64,000 nt of DNA from Lathyrus oleraceus (GCF_024323335.1 NC_066581.1:461177197-461241196); one strand, 5' to 3'; positions 10,829 through 23,100 are shown, counted from the stretch's first letter. Notes: generated by a model not told the origin, from the sequence alone. Numbers and translations: made by a program.

Positions 10829-10897
10829 ATCTTTGTAAGCTTTGCTTTTGATTTAGTCAATAAATCCTAAAGTGACGAATACACCGCTACAAAAAAG

Positions 10898-10915
10898 TGG
10901 CGACTCTGCTGGGGA
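10898..10915 (+). promoter_or_regulatory. Primer binding site, tRNA-Arg type (element A)
   Basis: TGGCGACTCTGCTGGGGA, six nt after the LTR end at 10891. Same 18 nt as in B and F. Confidence 0.85.
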
Positions 10916-11895
10916 AACAATTATCCTAGTGGGTTTGCCTACTTTTCACACTTGTTGTGTTATATTTGTTTATGACATATTTTTGTACAATTTGGGATTA
11001 CTGTATTGTTTGTAATGCTTGATATATCAATTGCTTGCTTGCTTTGGTGATCTCTGTGAGATGAGTTCTGTACCCGAACTCGAGTGCACCCTATGATAGG
11101 AGAATGGCATAGTCTCGTCGACTTGTGCGGAGTTATTCCTTAGCAAGTTGACTTGCGAGTCCATTCACTTGGTGGAGGTCATGTTGGATTAATGATGTCA
11201 CACAAGTCATTTGTGGTTAGGCATTATTCTTCCGATATGTGCCGTAGAAGCCAAGGACCTTAGTTTACCAAGCCCATCCTGGCCTATTTTTAGGACGTAG
11301 TGCGGAGGTCGTTCAAATGTCAGATTTGATGCGATTGTTACGCGATACTACACTCATAAGAGTCTCTCTTGAGAATATTTTTGGAATACGAGTATTCGTT
11401 CCTCCGATAATATTCGAAAGATGGGATGATGACTATGGGAACCTCTGGTAGAACATGTTCGGCAGGTTTAAACCATAGTACACTCCCTTTGGGTGGTTCT
11501 TAACCGAGACTCCATGCTCGTGACTCACAACAAACCCGTGATTCATGGTTGATCCGTTCAACTATCGTTAATATCAATGGAACTTGGGTGTTGATAAGGT
11601 GAAAACCATAATCCACCAAAATGGATGATTGATATTAAGGATGGTTGAATCGTTCGTGTATCGTTAATATCAATGGAACGTGGGTGTCGATAAGGTGCAA
11701 ACCATAATCCACCAAAATGGATGATTGATATTAAGGATAATACGAGCTATCCCATGACCTTTGTCTGGTGTGCTTTGCTTGATCCTTGAGTGTGATTGTT
11801 GCATTCATGCATTCATGCATTCATCTGCATCCATATCATCAGAAAAAAGAAAATTTTCAAGGAACTTAAGGGGTTTATTTGCAAAATTTTCAGAT
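10916..11895 (+). other. Leader with conserved RNA structure (element A)
   Basis: 980 nt between PBS and ORF1, closely matched by 17565-18552 of B. Near 11373-11415 a nested stem is visible: GAATATT pairs with AATATTC around an inner GAATAC/GTATTC pair. At 11568-11734 two 96-bp tandem units each carry TTAATATCAAT and its inverse ATTGATATTAA. No ORF here is convincing; the frame open from 11761 is the upstream extension of ORF1. By position this is the expected place for packaging and dimerisation signals. Confidence 0.7.
11568..11734 (+). repeat. Tandem pair of stem-loop units in the A leader
   Basis: TTAATATCAAT at 11568-11578 pairs with ATTGATATTAA at 11628-11638, and the same two words recur at 11664-11674 and 11724-11734. 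The units are direct copies of period 96 with a few substitutions, all outside the paired arms. Confidence 0.8.
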
Positions 11896-12480
11896 ATGGA
11901 AAGATTAAAAAGGCATACAAAGAAGTGCAGCTTCAGACAACCTGATCTAAAAGAGTTAAGGAATCTGACATCCTATGTATTAGATCCCTTGGGTTTCAAA
12001 GCTCGTTATGGGAAGCTTCTGCCTCTTCTGACTACTCAGGTTGACGAAGGGTTGATGAGTACTTTGGCGCAGTTCTATAATCCTCTGTATCATTGCTTCA
12101 CTTTTCCAGACTTTCAGCTGTTGCCTACCCTTGAGGAGTATGCTCATCTTGTGGGTATTCCTATTCTGGATCAGGTGCCGTTCAGTGGCTTGGAGAGTAT
12201 TCCTACTTCTCAAGAGATAGCAGACATGTTGCACATAGATGAATCCTTGGTTAAAGCTCATATGACTACCAAAGGTGGAATTCAAGGTCTTCCTTCTGAG
12301 TTCCTCATCGCTCAAGCTATCGTGTATGGGAAGGACATGAGTGAGGATGCCTTTGAAGTCATATTTGTGCTTCTCATCTATGGATTAGTATTGTTCCCCA
12401 ACATCGACAAATTTGTGGATGTGAACACTATTAGGATCTTCTCTGTTCTTAATCCCGTTCCGACTCTGTTGGGTGATACC
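11896..12480 (+). pseudogene. Ogre ORF1, first part (element A, 195 codons before B insertion)
   Basis: N-terminal portion of ORF1, from the ATG at 11896 (MERLKRHTKKC) to the B insertion point. I prefer this start because the homology with B and C begins here and the preceding TTTGCAAAATTTTCAG is non-coding in character. The frame is also open upstream to 11761. Family blocks: QFYNPLYHCFTFPDFQLLPT, VPFSGLESIP, LLIYGLVLFPN, NPVPTLLGDT. The reading frame continues exactly at 36838 after element B. The open frame read on into B up to 12609 is an artefact of the insertion. Confidence 0.85.
12476..12480. repeat. Target site duplication of element B, left copy
   Basis: ATACC directly before the B LTR, repeated at 36833-36837 directly after it. 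A 5-bp duplication is the expected product of Ty3/gypsy integration. Confidence 0.9.
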
Positions 12481-13611
12481 TGTAAGACCCCAATTTTGTC
12501 CCTAAGATCCCTCATGGCATCATATCATAACATTTCATTGCCTCAAGGATCATTGGACACCTTGCCTCCTTCCCTGTGGGTGGGTTATCTTCTTGAGAGT
12601 GATTCTTGATCACCAAGCATGTTTTTCAATTGTATATCATTGCTTTTCCTTTTACCACTAACCAAAAGTACAAAAATATGTCATCTAACCTTTGTCTTGC
12701 AAATGAAGCAATCACAGGCCAAGCAATCAAAGACAGTCATTGAGAAATAGATGGTGGCCATTCTTGAGAATTTGGACACCATAATCATTATCAAGAGTTC
12801 ATATGAGCTATGATATCATTTTGAATCAAAATCCCAAGTGGTAGAGGCTTGAATCTCATCAGAACAACTCCCAGTCAACTGAAAGCCTAGAAAGTCAACA
12901 GCCAAGTCAACTGTTGGATTTGGAGGTAGGAAGTGATTAGAAATACTTCATTCATGTTCAAACAAGTCCCATTTGACATTTCAAACATCAACATTGAAGA
13001 ATTTAAAGTCAGGGCAAAACTTTCCAAAAATAGAAAGTGACCTATAATTCAAACTTGCCAAAAATGGAAAGGTTTTAACCTAACTTCAACTTCAAATTAC
13101 ATCATCAAGAAAGCTTCAAATGAAAATTTGTTGAACATGAAAGTTGTAGATCTTTCTTTCCCATTTCCAAAAAGTCCAAGATCATCAATTTCTCATGTAT
13201 GGTTAAGGACATATGATCAAAACATGGCAAAGTGTACTTGAAGATTCAAATGGGCATAACTTCTCAACCAAAACTCCAAATTGGATGGCTCTTTTTGCAT
13301 TGTTCTTATTTTGACCTTTAATTTCCAAATCTTGCATTACATGACATGCACTATCATCATATGAACATTTGCCAATTCACTTGATTTTTTGAGGGAAATT
13401 ATGAAGTTTAAATTTGGTGCATTGTTTAAGCATTTTATCATTGCCATTGGCTCCAAAACAGAATTTTAAGTGAATTTGAAAGCATATTCTTGCACTGTTC
13501 ACCATGCATTTCATGCATAGGGTGAAAATCCCATTTTTGCACTTACACCTCATTTTGCTAATTCCAATTACCAAATGGCTTAAGCATGATTAAGGAGTGA
13601 TTAGTAGGAGG

Positions 13612-13618
13612 TATATAA
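13612..13618 (+). promoter_or_regulatory. Candidate TATA box, B 5' LTR
   Basis: TATATAA in GGAGGTATATAACAAAAACC, 1.13 kb into the LTR, same relative place as in A and in the 3' LTR copy at 32949. Confidence 0.6.
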
Positions 13619-16220
13619 CAAAAACCCTAACTGTTTTTCAGAGAACAACAGAAATTTCAATTCTAGATCGCAAACTCCAAAAATTTTCTCTCAAATTTTC
13701 TTGCAATTTCTTCACATTCAAGCCATTTCCATTACTTGATTCTTGTTCCTGAAGAGTTCATGAGAAGATTTGCACGTGGAACCAGTGGAAACAGAGCTGC
13801 ATTGAAGCATTATTGAAGATGGAAGCATCAATGGTGAATCCAAATTTGTTGAGATCGTGCACAATTAAGCACTCCTTTCTCTTCCAATCACTTGTACAAG
13901 CATCCTGGAGGAGTATTGAAGCATTGCCAAGGCCTGTAGCTCGAGGATTCCAGATCTGCTCTTCAAGAGGTTATGAATCAACCTTCTTAATTCTTAAAAT
14001 TGTTGTGATGTTGTTATAGATCTCTTGATGCTGTGTAATTTGAGCTTCAAATCATGAAAATCCATGCTGTTTTGAGTGAGATCTGCTTGTTTAAAGTTTT
14101 GATGTTGAATCTTCTTCTCTTCAATTCATGCATGTGTGATGGTTTCTTGATGAAATGTTTGTTGATTATTGTGTTTGATGACAGATCTACACGATGCCAT
14201 GCTCATTTTTAATTTCTGGACACTTTGAGATTTTCTGGAAAATCCAGATGAAGATCTTCATGATCTTCATCGTGTTCTTCATGTGTTCTTCATACTTCCA
14301 GATTACCTGTGAATTTTCTTGCAATGTTCATGTTTTGGCAACATTTTCAATCCATAGGCCACGCTTTTCCGTTTCTGAATGTGTTAGAATAGGGCTTGAT
14401 TGTGATTGGTGCATGCTGATTGCCATGCTAGCTTCTGATTGGCTATCCACGTTTGACTGCGCGTTGACCATGCCACGTCTTTAATGAAACGCTGAGTTTC
14501 ATTCAGCGCGCCACTTGCATTTTCAAATTCGCTCCGCCTTCGATTCCCAGCGGAGACATATTTCAAATGCTTTTCATGATTTTCCTTTTCCCTCCATGTA
14601 TTCATGTGCTATGCTTCATACATTTTTTTTATTTTTTTCTCATCTTGCAAAATTCATATATAATTGAAAATTGATCCAAAAATTATGTGGTTTTTTTGCA
14701 TTGCATTCCTTATCTTGTCTATTATTTTTTGATCATTTTTCCATAAATTGTGATTGGCTGGATTATTTTTTGTGTTAGGGTTTGTGAACATGTATCCATT
14801 TTGTACCTTGCCTTGCTATATCATTTGTGAAATGCTGGTCTTTTATCCAATGAATCTGAAAATTTGCATGATAAAACTAGACTCATTGCTTGACATTTTG
14901 GTGTTGATTTGGTACTTTTACCATTTATCATTTCTGTTTTATGATTGTTCTAAGTTGGTGTGACAATTTGTGTCACACCTTTTGATGTCCAACTTATCTG
15001 ATGTGTTTGCCTTGCCAAATGATCTTCAATTGTCCTGATTTTTTGTATGCTGCATGTTATGGATGTTGTGAATGAGCATGAATTTTCTTGGAATTATTTG
15101 AATCATGTCTGATTTAATTGAGATTTTTCATTCTGGATGATCATATTTGAGCTTTAAAATTGCCTTGAACTTCAATTGATCATGAAATGCTTTTGGTTAA
15201 TGATATTGATGTGAGACCTTTTGGATTGTTTCAAGATGTGTTTGAAGTTGATTCATGTTAATTTTCAGCTTCTGTTTTGAATTTTTCTCTATCTTTGACC
15301 TTAGGCTTTGACCTAGTGGTTTGCCTCTCACATTTGAGCTTTGATTTCAGGATGAACATCCAAGTTCCATAATTGTTGATGCTTCATCATTTGAGCATTG
15401 ATGTTGGCCTTTGATTACTAAATTTTGTGTGTTTTGTAGGTTGATGTCAACTCATTTGAGTTTGACCTTTGGTTTACACTTATTGTACATTGGGATTGTT
15501 GGTTGCTTATTGACTGTTGTTTGATTGTCTGAACTTTGTACTAATTTGTTTGATGTTTTCACAGGTACATTAGTTGCTTTAAGTTCATTTGAACTTTGCT
15601 TTGCTTGGTTGCTTAACCACTTAGGTATAACCTCTCTTCTTCATGTAGTCTGGAAGACCTGTCCTGTTATGTGGGCAGGCACCTGTCTGAAGTCCTCCTT
15701 AAGAGGCAATGCTTGTGTTTGTTTATCTTTTGTGCCAAGCAGGAAAAGTCCTCTTATGAGGCAATTGGTAGATAAAAGAGATGTGTAATCCATCTCCTGC
15801 TATTCAGTGTGTCATCCACTTTGCTCACACAATGTGTTGATGCATTGTGGATAATAACCCAAGATCTTATAGAGTCTACTTGTGGAGAAGAGTTCCTACT
15901 TTCTGAACTCCCACACTTTCTATTATTCAACGCTCTCCCAGGCCAGGGATAAGAGCTATGAGGCACACCCCTCATCTCCATTTCATCTGCTTCACCTTAA
16001 CTCTCAATGTTAAGGTTAAGAGCTCATATTACCCAATTCCAGTTGACTGTAAAGTCTAACCTTGTTTGAGCCTAATTGCTTGTGAATAGTGTGTGCTAGT
16101 TGACTTGGTTGTTGATTACTTGATTCATCTGTGCCTATTTGCTTGAGTGTGTCTTTGTGCATTTATCATCATCATTTGTATATCATTTCCTAAACTTTGC
16201 TTTATAGCATCTTGTTTTGT

Positions 16221-16530
16221 CCATGGAGGAGGCAAGCATAAGACCATTGATTGGCAGTTGTATCCTATGATATGGTAGGAGACTAGTATAAGTCCATTGA
16301 TTGGCATCTGGTATCCATGTTTTGTTTTAGGAGACTAGTATAAGTCCATTGGTTGGCATCTGGTATCCATGTTTCATTTGTTTTGTGAGATTGGTATAAG
16401 TCCATTGATTGGCATCCGGTATCCAGTTTTGTGTTTGGGAGATTGGTGTAAATCCATTGATTGGTATCCGGTATCCACCTTTGTTTTGTGAGATTGGTGT
16501 AAGTCCATTGATTGGCATCCGGTATCCATT
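16221..16530 (+). repeat. Minisatellite in the B 5' LTR (6 copies)
   Basis: Six units of about 45-58 bp built on TAAGTCCATTGATTGGCATC with a GGTATCC half and a GTGAGATTGG spacer. Homologous to the array in A but homogenised to a different variant. Confidence 0.85.
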
Positions 16531-17465
16531 TGCTTTGTCTACTTATTGCATTGTTGCCTATTCCAAAGGAATCACTTGGATCATCTACCTATGATCTCAA
16601 GAGGTGAACATCTAAGAAGTTTTACTTCCTCACCCTCCCACCTTTTGTTTCCTAAACCTCCATTTGCATGTTAACCCAAACCTGAAAACTATTGTGCAAA
16701 CATTTTCATTTATTTTCAAATTAGAAACCTAGGCCTTAAGCCTTTGATTTTTCAAAGTTCATTTTCATAATACTTCTTTGAATTGAATTCTAATCATACC
16801 TTGACCATATTTTGTGAATAAATCCTAATTGGTTAACCCAACTCATTCAATTGTTTTGTGGCTTTGTCCATCCTTGATAAGTTTTCATACATTAGCCATA
16901 GGTTTGATTTATCCTAGTTGGTTGATGTTAATCTCACCTTTTGTCCTTAGTGATTGAATTGTAAGACTTCCTTGCTTATTATAGGGTTAACCCCTCACTA
17001 GCAAGTTGAAGCTTTTCTCACATGGTGGACTTGTTGTTTGTATAAGGTTGAGTTTTCTCCCGTGGATAACGAAAGACCTTAGGGATTTTGTTTTAAAATG
17101 AACCCACTCATATTTTGGAAATCTTTTATCCGAACTACGGCGTTTTGATCCTTACCTTCCATGGAAAGGTACGTAGGCAACGGGTTCATCCGTTGAAACA
17201 CAAAAATAATAACTTGTATATTCTTTTCTCATCCCTTCTATCCATGTTTGCACAATAAATATTTCATAAACAAATAACATTTCGTACAACAAGTGTGAAA
17301 AGGGCTCCCTAGGAGTACCTAGGACGTTTTGGGTGCCTAACACCTTCCCATTGCGTAATTAACCCCTTACCCAGATCTATGATCTTTTCATTAGTTTTCT
17401 ATGTGTAAAACTTCTTAGGCTTTTGTTCGCTTTTTAGCCATTCCTTTGGATAAATAAAAGTGCGG

Positions 17466-17474
17466 TGGCGACTC
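17466..17474 (+). promoter_or_regulatory. PBS-like sequence in U5 (element B)
   Basis: TGGCGACTC, nine nt of the PBS, 81 nt upstream of the real one. The surrounding block GGATAAATAAAAGTGCGG is shared with A and, more loosely, F. Confidence 0.55.
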
Positions 17475-17546
17475 GATTTCTTTGTATGCTTTGCTTTTGG
17501 TTTAATCAATAAATCAGAAAGTGACGAATACACCGCTACAGAAAAG

Positions 17547-17564
17547 TGGCGACTCTGCTGGGGA
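17547..17564 (+). promoter_or_regulatory. Primer binding site, tRNA-Arg type (element B)
   Basis: TGGCGACTCTGCTGGGGA, six nt after the LTR end at 17540. Confidence 0.85.
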
Positions 17565-18552
17565 GAAATCTCCTTGGTGGTTTTGCCTCCTTTTCACCCT
17601 TGTTGTATGATATTGTTTATTTGTTATATGACATATTTTTGTACAATTTGGGATTACTGTATTGATTATAATGTTTGAATTGCTTGATATACAATTGCTG
17701 TTTGCTTGGTGATCTCTGTGAGATGAGTTCTATACCCGAACTCGAGTGCACCTTAGGATAGGAGAATGGCATAGTCTTGTCGACTGGTGTGGAGTATTCC
17801 TTAGCCAGTTGACTTGCGAGTCCATTCATTTGGTGGAGGTCATGTTGGATTAATAATGTCACACAAGTTATTTGTGGTTAGGCATTATTCTTTCAATCAT
17901 GTGCCTTAGAAGCCAAGGACCTTAGCTTACCAAGCCCATCTTGGCCTATTTTTAGGACGTAGTGTGGAGATCGTTCAGATGTCAGATCTGATGCGATTGT
18001 TACGCGATACTACACTCATAAGAGTCTCTCTTGAGAATATTTTTGGAATACGAGTATTCGTTCCTCCGATAATATTCGAAAGATGGGATGATGACTATGG
18101 GAACCTCTGATAGAACATGTTCGGCAGGTTTAAACCCTAGTACACTCCCTTTGGGTGGTTCTTAACCGAGACTCCATGTTCGTGACTCGCAACAAACCCG
18201 TGATTCATGGTTGAGTCGTTCAGACATCCTTAATATCAATGGAACTTGGGTGTTGATAAGGTGCAGACCATAATCCACCAAAATGGATGATTGATATTAA
18301 GGATGACTGAGCCGGTTCATGTACCGTTAATATCAATGGAACTTGGGTGTTGATAAGGTGAAAACCGTAATCCACCAAAATGGATGATTGATATTAAGGA
18401 TACTATGAGCTTTCCCATGACCTTTGTCTGGTGTGACTTGCTTGATCCTTGAGTGTGATTGCTGCATTCATGCATTCATCTGCATTCATGTCATCAAAAA
18501 AATGAGAAAATTTTCAAGGAACTTAAAGGGTTTATTTGCAAAATTTTCAGAC
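17565..18552 (+). other. Leader with conserved RNA structure (element B)
   Basis: Counterpart of the A leader and very similar to it. The nested stem GAATATT/AATATTC (18035-18041 with 18071-18077) and the tandem stem-loop units (18230-18397) are both kept. No gene seen. Confidence 0.7.
18230..18397 (+). repeat. Tandem pair of stem-loop units in the B leader
   Basis: TTAATATCAAT at 18230-18240 and 18327-18337; ATTGATATTAA at 18290-18300 and 18387-18397. Period 97 bp. All four arms are unchanged relative to A although the intervening sequence differs. Confidence 0.8.
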
Positions 18553-19903
18553 ATGGAAAGACCAAAAAGGCATACAAAGAAGTACAGCTTTAGACAGCCC
18601 GATGTGAAAGAGTTAAGGAATCTGACATCTTATGTATTAGATCCCTTGGGTTTCAAGGCTCGTTATGGGAAGCTTCTGCCTCTGTTGACTACTCAGGTCG
18701 ATGAAGGGTTGATGAGTACTCTGGCTCAGTTCTATGATCCTCTGTATCATTGCTTCTCTTTCCCGGACTTCCAGTTGTTGCCTACGCTTGAGGAGTATGC
18801 TCATCTTATGGGTATTCCTATTCTGGATCAGGTTCCGTTCAGTGGCTTGGAGAGTATTCCGACTGCTCGAGAGATTACAAACTTGTTGCACATAGATGAA
18901 TCTTTGATTAAAGCTAATCTGACTACCAAAGGTGGAATTCAGGGTCTTCCTTCTGATTTCCTCATCGCTCAAGCTACCATTTATGGGAAGGCCAGGAGTG
19001 AGGATGCCTTTGAGGCTTTATTTGTGCTGCTCATCTATGGGTTGGTATTGTTCCCCAACATCGACAAATTTGTGGATGTGAACGCCATTAGGATCTTTTC
19101 TGTTCTTAATCCCGTTCCGACTCTGTTGGGTGATGCCTATTTCTCTTTGCATCTGAGGAATGCAAAAGGTGGAGGAGTTATTGTGTGCTGTTTGCCTCTG
19201 TTGTATAAGTGGTTTATTTCTCACTTACCGCAGACGGTTGCTTTCAAGGAGAACAAGGGATGTTTACGGTGGTCTACGAGAATTATGTCTCTCACTAATG
19301 ATGATATCTCTTGGTATGATCGCGTGTATGATACTGTTCAGATTATTGATTATTGTGGTGAATTCCCTAATGTGCCTCTTCTCGGTACATGTGGTGGGAT
19401 CAGCTACAATCCTATCTTAGCACGTCGTTAGCATGGGTTCCCCCTAAAGGATAAACCTCATAACATTCTGTTAGAAGGTGTATTCTTTCAGGAGGGTAAA
19501 GATCCCCAAGGCCTGAAAGCCAGGATGGTCCGCGCTTGGCGCAAGATTCACAAGAAGGGTAGGAATGAGTTGGGTCCGAAGAACTGCATTGCTTTGGAGC
19601 CTACACCGTTGGTTGTGGCTGGGCCTTCAACCCTCCCTAACTAAGGCGTAGAGGAGTTGAGAGACGAAGACCTTTCACGTGCTTAAGGAAAAGGACGCTC
19701 TGATCGAGTTCCTCGAGCATCAGGTGATAGATGATCCGAATGATACCTGGACTTCTCTGCTTCCTCAGTCTTCCAAATTCTGGAAGAGGAAGTATGATCG
19801 ACTTGCTAAGGAGAAAGCGGATATGGAAGCAGCATATGAGAGAGAGATCAAGAAGCTTTGTGTATCTCGTCTTCCAGCATCTCGAGCTTTTAAGGATCCA
19901 TAG
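18553..19903 (+). pseudogene. Ogre ORF1, broken (element B)
   Basis: Starts at ATG 18553 (MERPKRHTKKY), with the same family blocks as A (DPLYHCFSFPDFQLLPT, LLIYGLVLFPN, PVPTLLGDAYFSLHLRN). An in-frame TAG at 19429-19431 replaces the Gln codon present in A. Further on there is a TAA near 19642 and two deletions relative to A, one of about 60 nt near 19602 and one of about 50 nt near 19682. The last stretch (SSKFWKRKYDRLAKEK) ends at TAG 19901-19903, matching A. Role unknown. Confidence 0.85.
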
Positions 19904-20199
19904 GATGTTCATTTTCCTTTTCCCTTGTAATAATCAACAATGCTGTACTTCTTTGTCTTGAATATATTTGATGAGATATTTTCCATATACTATTAAATGC
20001 TTTAAATTTCAAATTTGCAAATAGAACCCTAAAAGTTCCTTGAAATAAAAACAAAGCATATGCACAAGCATTGCATGCATCATCTTGCATAAGCAGGTTG
20101 TTCTGGTTTTCTTGTCTGTGGCCTAACTCTGTGGTCTTCATTTATTTTGAAGACAAGCTGACTCACCGGTACTATACCAGAGCCAATTCTGCTAGAGTG
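19904..20199 (+). other. Spacer between ORF1 and gag (element B)
   Basis: About 300 nt, AT-rich, matching 37702-38000 of A. The gag frame is open upstream to about 20071 (FIYFEDKLTHRYYTRAN), and this part is also conserved in A, so the true Gag start could lie upstream of the ATG at 20200. Confidence 0.5.
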
Positions 20200-23100
20200 A
20201 TGGATCAGTTAGAGCAAGAGAACCGAGAGCTGAAGGATGAAGTCGCCAGGCTCACTGCTTTGATGGAGCAATTTCTAGCTGCTCAGAATCAACCTTCTAC
20301 ACCTCCTGCAATTCCTCCCTAGAGGACAGTTATATCTGAAGTAGTTGCATCAACTGTGCCAGCTGCTAGTGCCCATTTCATGCTGAATGCCATGCCAGCC
20401 GGGTTTCCGTGGGGTATGCCTCCAGGTTTCATGCCAGATATTCCCGCTCCTACCTTTGCTTCTATGCCAGCATCTAGCCCGGTCCTTACTGCTCCTCCTC
20501 CTGTCGTGCATACCATCCCCAGGGTAGACGACACCATCTATCATTCTGAGTCGTTTGAGGGCCCAGATGTTAATGAGAAGATGGAAGCAATGAATGATCA
20601 ATTCCTCGAGCTCCGTAAGGAATTGAAGACCCTCCGAGGGAAAGATCTGTTTGGCAAGTCTGCTGCCGAGTTATGCCTGGTTCCCGGTGTGAAGATTCCG
20701 GTCAATTCAAAGTCCCTGACTTTGAAAAATATAAGGGGAACACCTGCTTTCTCGCTAACCTGGTCATGTACGCCAGAAAAATGTCTACTCAGACTGATAA
20801 TGATCAGCTTCTGATTCATTACTTTCAGGATAGTTTGTCCGGTGCGGCTCTTCGTTGGTATATGAGCCTTGATAATGCAAACATTCGATCCTTCAACGAT
20901 CTTGGCGAAGCCTTCGTCAAGCAATATAAGTATAATGTTGATATGGCCCCTGACCGTGATCAACTCAGAGCCATGTCTCAGAAGGATAAAGAGACATTCA
21001 AGGAGTACGCCCAGAGGTGGCGAGAGCTGGCAGCTCATATTACTCCTCCGCTGGAAGAGAAGGAGATGACTAAGATCTTTCTGAAGACTCTTAGTTCATT
21101 TTATTATGAGCGGATGGTTGTGAGTGCTCCCTCTGATTTCACCGAGATGGTGAACATGGGGATGCGTCTGGAGGAAGGTGTCCGTGAAGGAAGGTTGTCT
21201 AAAGATGAGAGCTCTTCTAAACGGTATGGGGCGTTTAAGAAGAAAGATGGGGAGGCACATGTTGTGCAATCCCATGCTAAACCTAGAAGACCCTCTGTCA
21301 AGAGGAAGTTGGTACGTCATCAGCACTAGGTGGCTCATATAGCACCTGTTTTCAGAGATAATTCTCAGCAGTATCAGCAGCCTAATCAGCATCATCAGCA
21401 ACAACAACCTCAGTATCAACAGCAACATCGTCCACAGCAACAGGCTTACCAGCCTCGTGGTAGTACCAGTAATCAGGCCAATTTGAGTTATGATAGGAAG
21501 AAGATCAGTTTCGATCCTATTCCTATGTCATATGCTGAGTTATATCCTCCCTTATTGGAGAGGAAACTGGTTACACCCAGAGAGCCTCCGGCTGTGCCTG
21601 CTAACCCGCAGTGGTGGTACAAGCCAGATCAACACTGTGTTTATCATTCCGGTGCTCCGGGACACAATATTGAAAACTGCTATCCATTGAAGACTAAGGT
21701 TCAAGACCTTATGAGATGCGGCATACTGAGCTTCGAGGACTCAGGCCCGAATGTTACAAAGAACCCATTGCCCGAGCATGGGAAATCAGTGAACATGGTC
21801 CAGGGGTGCCCTGGCAAATATAAAGTCAAATATGTCAGCCATATTCGACAGTCATTGGTCGAGTTGCATCGTTTGCTGTGTCAGTACAGTCATATGGAGC
21901 ATGACCATGACAGATGCCATATCTATTTTGTTAATAGATTGGGTTGCCGCCAAGTGCGAAGAGAACTTCAAGAGCTGTTGGATGAAGGTACCATAGAGAT
22001 TCTTCAGAATCGAAATGTTGATGAAGATGAACCAGAAGTGAATGTTATTTCTCCTGTGTTCAAATTGCCCGAGCCTGTTGTCATCCGTTACGATGGTAGC
22101 AAGTCGAAGGTCTCTCCTTCTTTGTTAATCAAGCCTGCAGGCCCTGTGCCTTATTCTTCAGATAGAGCTATTCCATTCCGATATAATCCCGTTGCTGTGG
22201 AAGATGGGAAAGAAGTGCCGTTGCCTTCAACTTCCATTGTTAATATTGCTGACGTGAGTGGATTGACCCGTAGTGGTCGTGTGTTTTCAGCACCTAAGCC
22301 TCAGGCTAGAGCTGTTATTTCTGATTCTGCTGAGCGTCCGGTTGGGACTGCTGTGAATGTTCAGAATCCGGCACCTATTGCCAAACCCTCCTCTGTACAA
22401 AAGACTCATGTCTCTTCTGTTGGCCCGAGTGGCATTGTGAATGAAGAATGTGATGAGATGCTGAGGCTCATCAAGAAGAGTGAGTACAACGTTGTAGACC
22501 AGCTTCTACAAACGCCGTCCAAGATTTCCGTACTATCTTTGCTTCTGAATTTAGAACCCCATAGGGAAGCTCTGCAGAAAGTTTTGGACCTCGCTTATGT
22601 TGATCTTGACGTCACGATTGAACAGTTTGAAAGTATAGTTGCAAACATTACCGCTTGCAACACCTTGAGTTTCAGTGACGCTGATCTCCCTGAGGAGGGA
22701 AGAGACCACAACATGGCTTTACATATTTCCATGAACTGCAAGACCGATGCCATGTCCAACGTGCTGGTGGACACTGGGTCATCTCTAAATGTATTGCCGA
22801 AGACCACTCTTTCGAGATTCTCATATCAGGGGCCTCCCATGAGGCAGAGTGGTGTTGTTGTGAAAGCTTTTGATGGGTCGCGTAAGACCGTGATTGGGGA
22901 AGTTGATCTCCCAATTAAGATTGGACCAAGTGATTTCCAAGTTACCTTTCAGGTTATGGATATCCACCCATCTTATAGCTGTCTCCTTGGTAGACCATGG
23001 ATTCACGAGGCTGGCGCCGTGACATCCACCCTACACCAGAAGCTGAAATTCGTTAAGAATAAGAAACTGGTTGTGGTAGGGGGAGAAAAGGCTCTCCTGG

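Larger units (their letters stand above)
5711..10891 (+). repeat. 5' LTR of element A (5181 bp)
   Basis: Begins TGTAAGACCCCAATTTGG directly after C sequence and ends CACCGCTACA, six nt before the PBS. The first about 160 bp match the LTR fragment at 49670. The start and the last about 500 bp resemble the LTRs of B, while the middle is more diverged. Contents: TATA box at 6844, a strong hairpin at 7456, an eight-copy minisatellite at 9441-9870 and a PBS-like word at 10819. Open frames in this stretch are short, overlap repeats and have no family resemblance, so I call none of them genes. Confidence 0.9.
12481..17540 (+). repeat. 5' LTR of element B (5060 bp)
   Basis: TGTAAGACCCC to CACCGCTACA. 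Contains a TATA box at 13612, a six-copy minisatellite at 16221-16530 and a PBS-like word at 17466. It differs from its 3' partner by scattered substitutions and by a stretch of about 45-47 bp, present here near 17107-17153 and absent from the 3' LTR. Short open frames in this LTR recur in the 3' LTR only because the LTRs are duplicates. Confidence 0.93.

Noticed and set aside
14194..14484. 96-codon frame found again at 33533-33823
   Set aside because: Identical because the two LTRs of B are duplicates; not independent evidence of a gene.
21096..21440. Minus-strand Leu-rich open frame opposite Gag
   Set aside because: Shadow of the Gln/His-rich stretch of Gag on the other strand.
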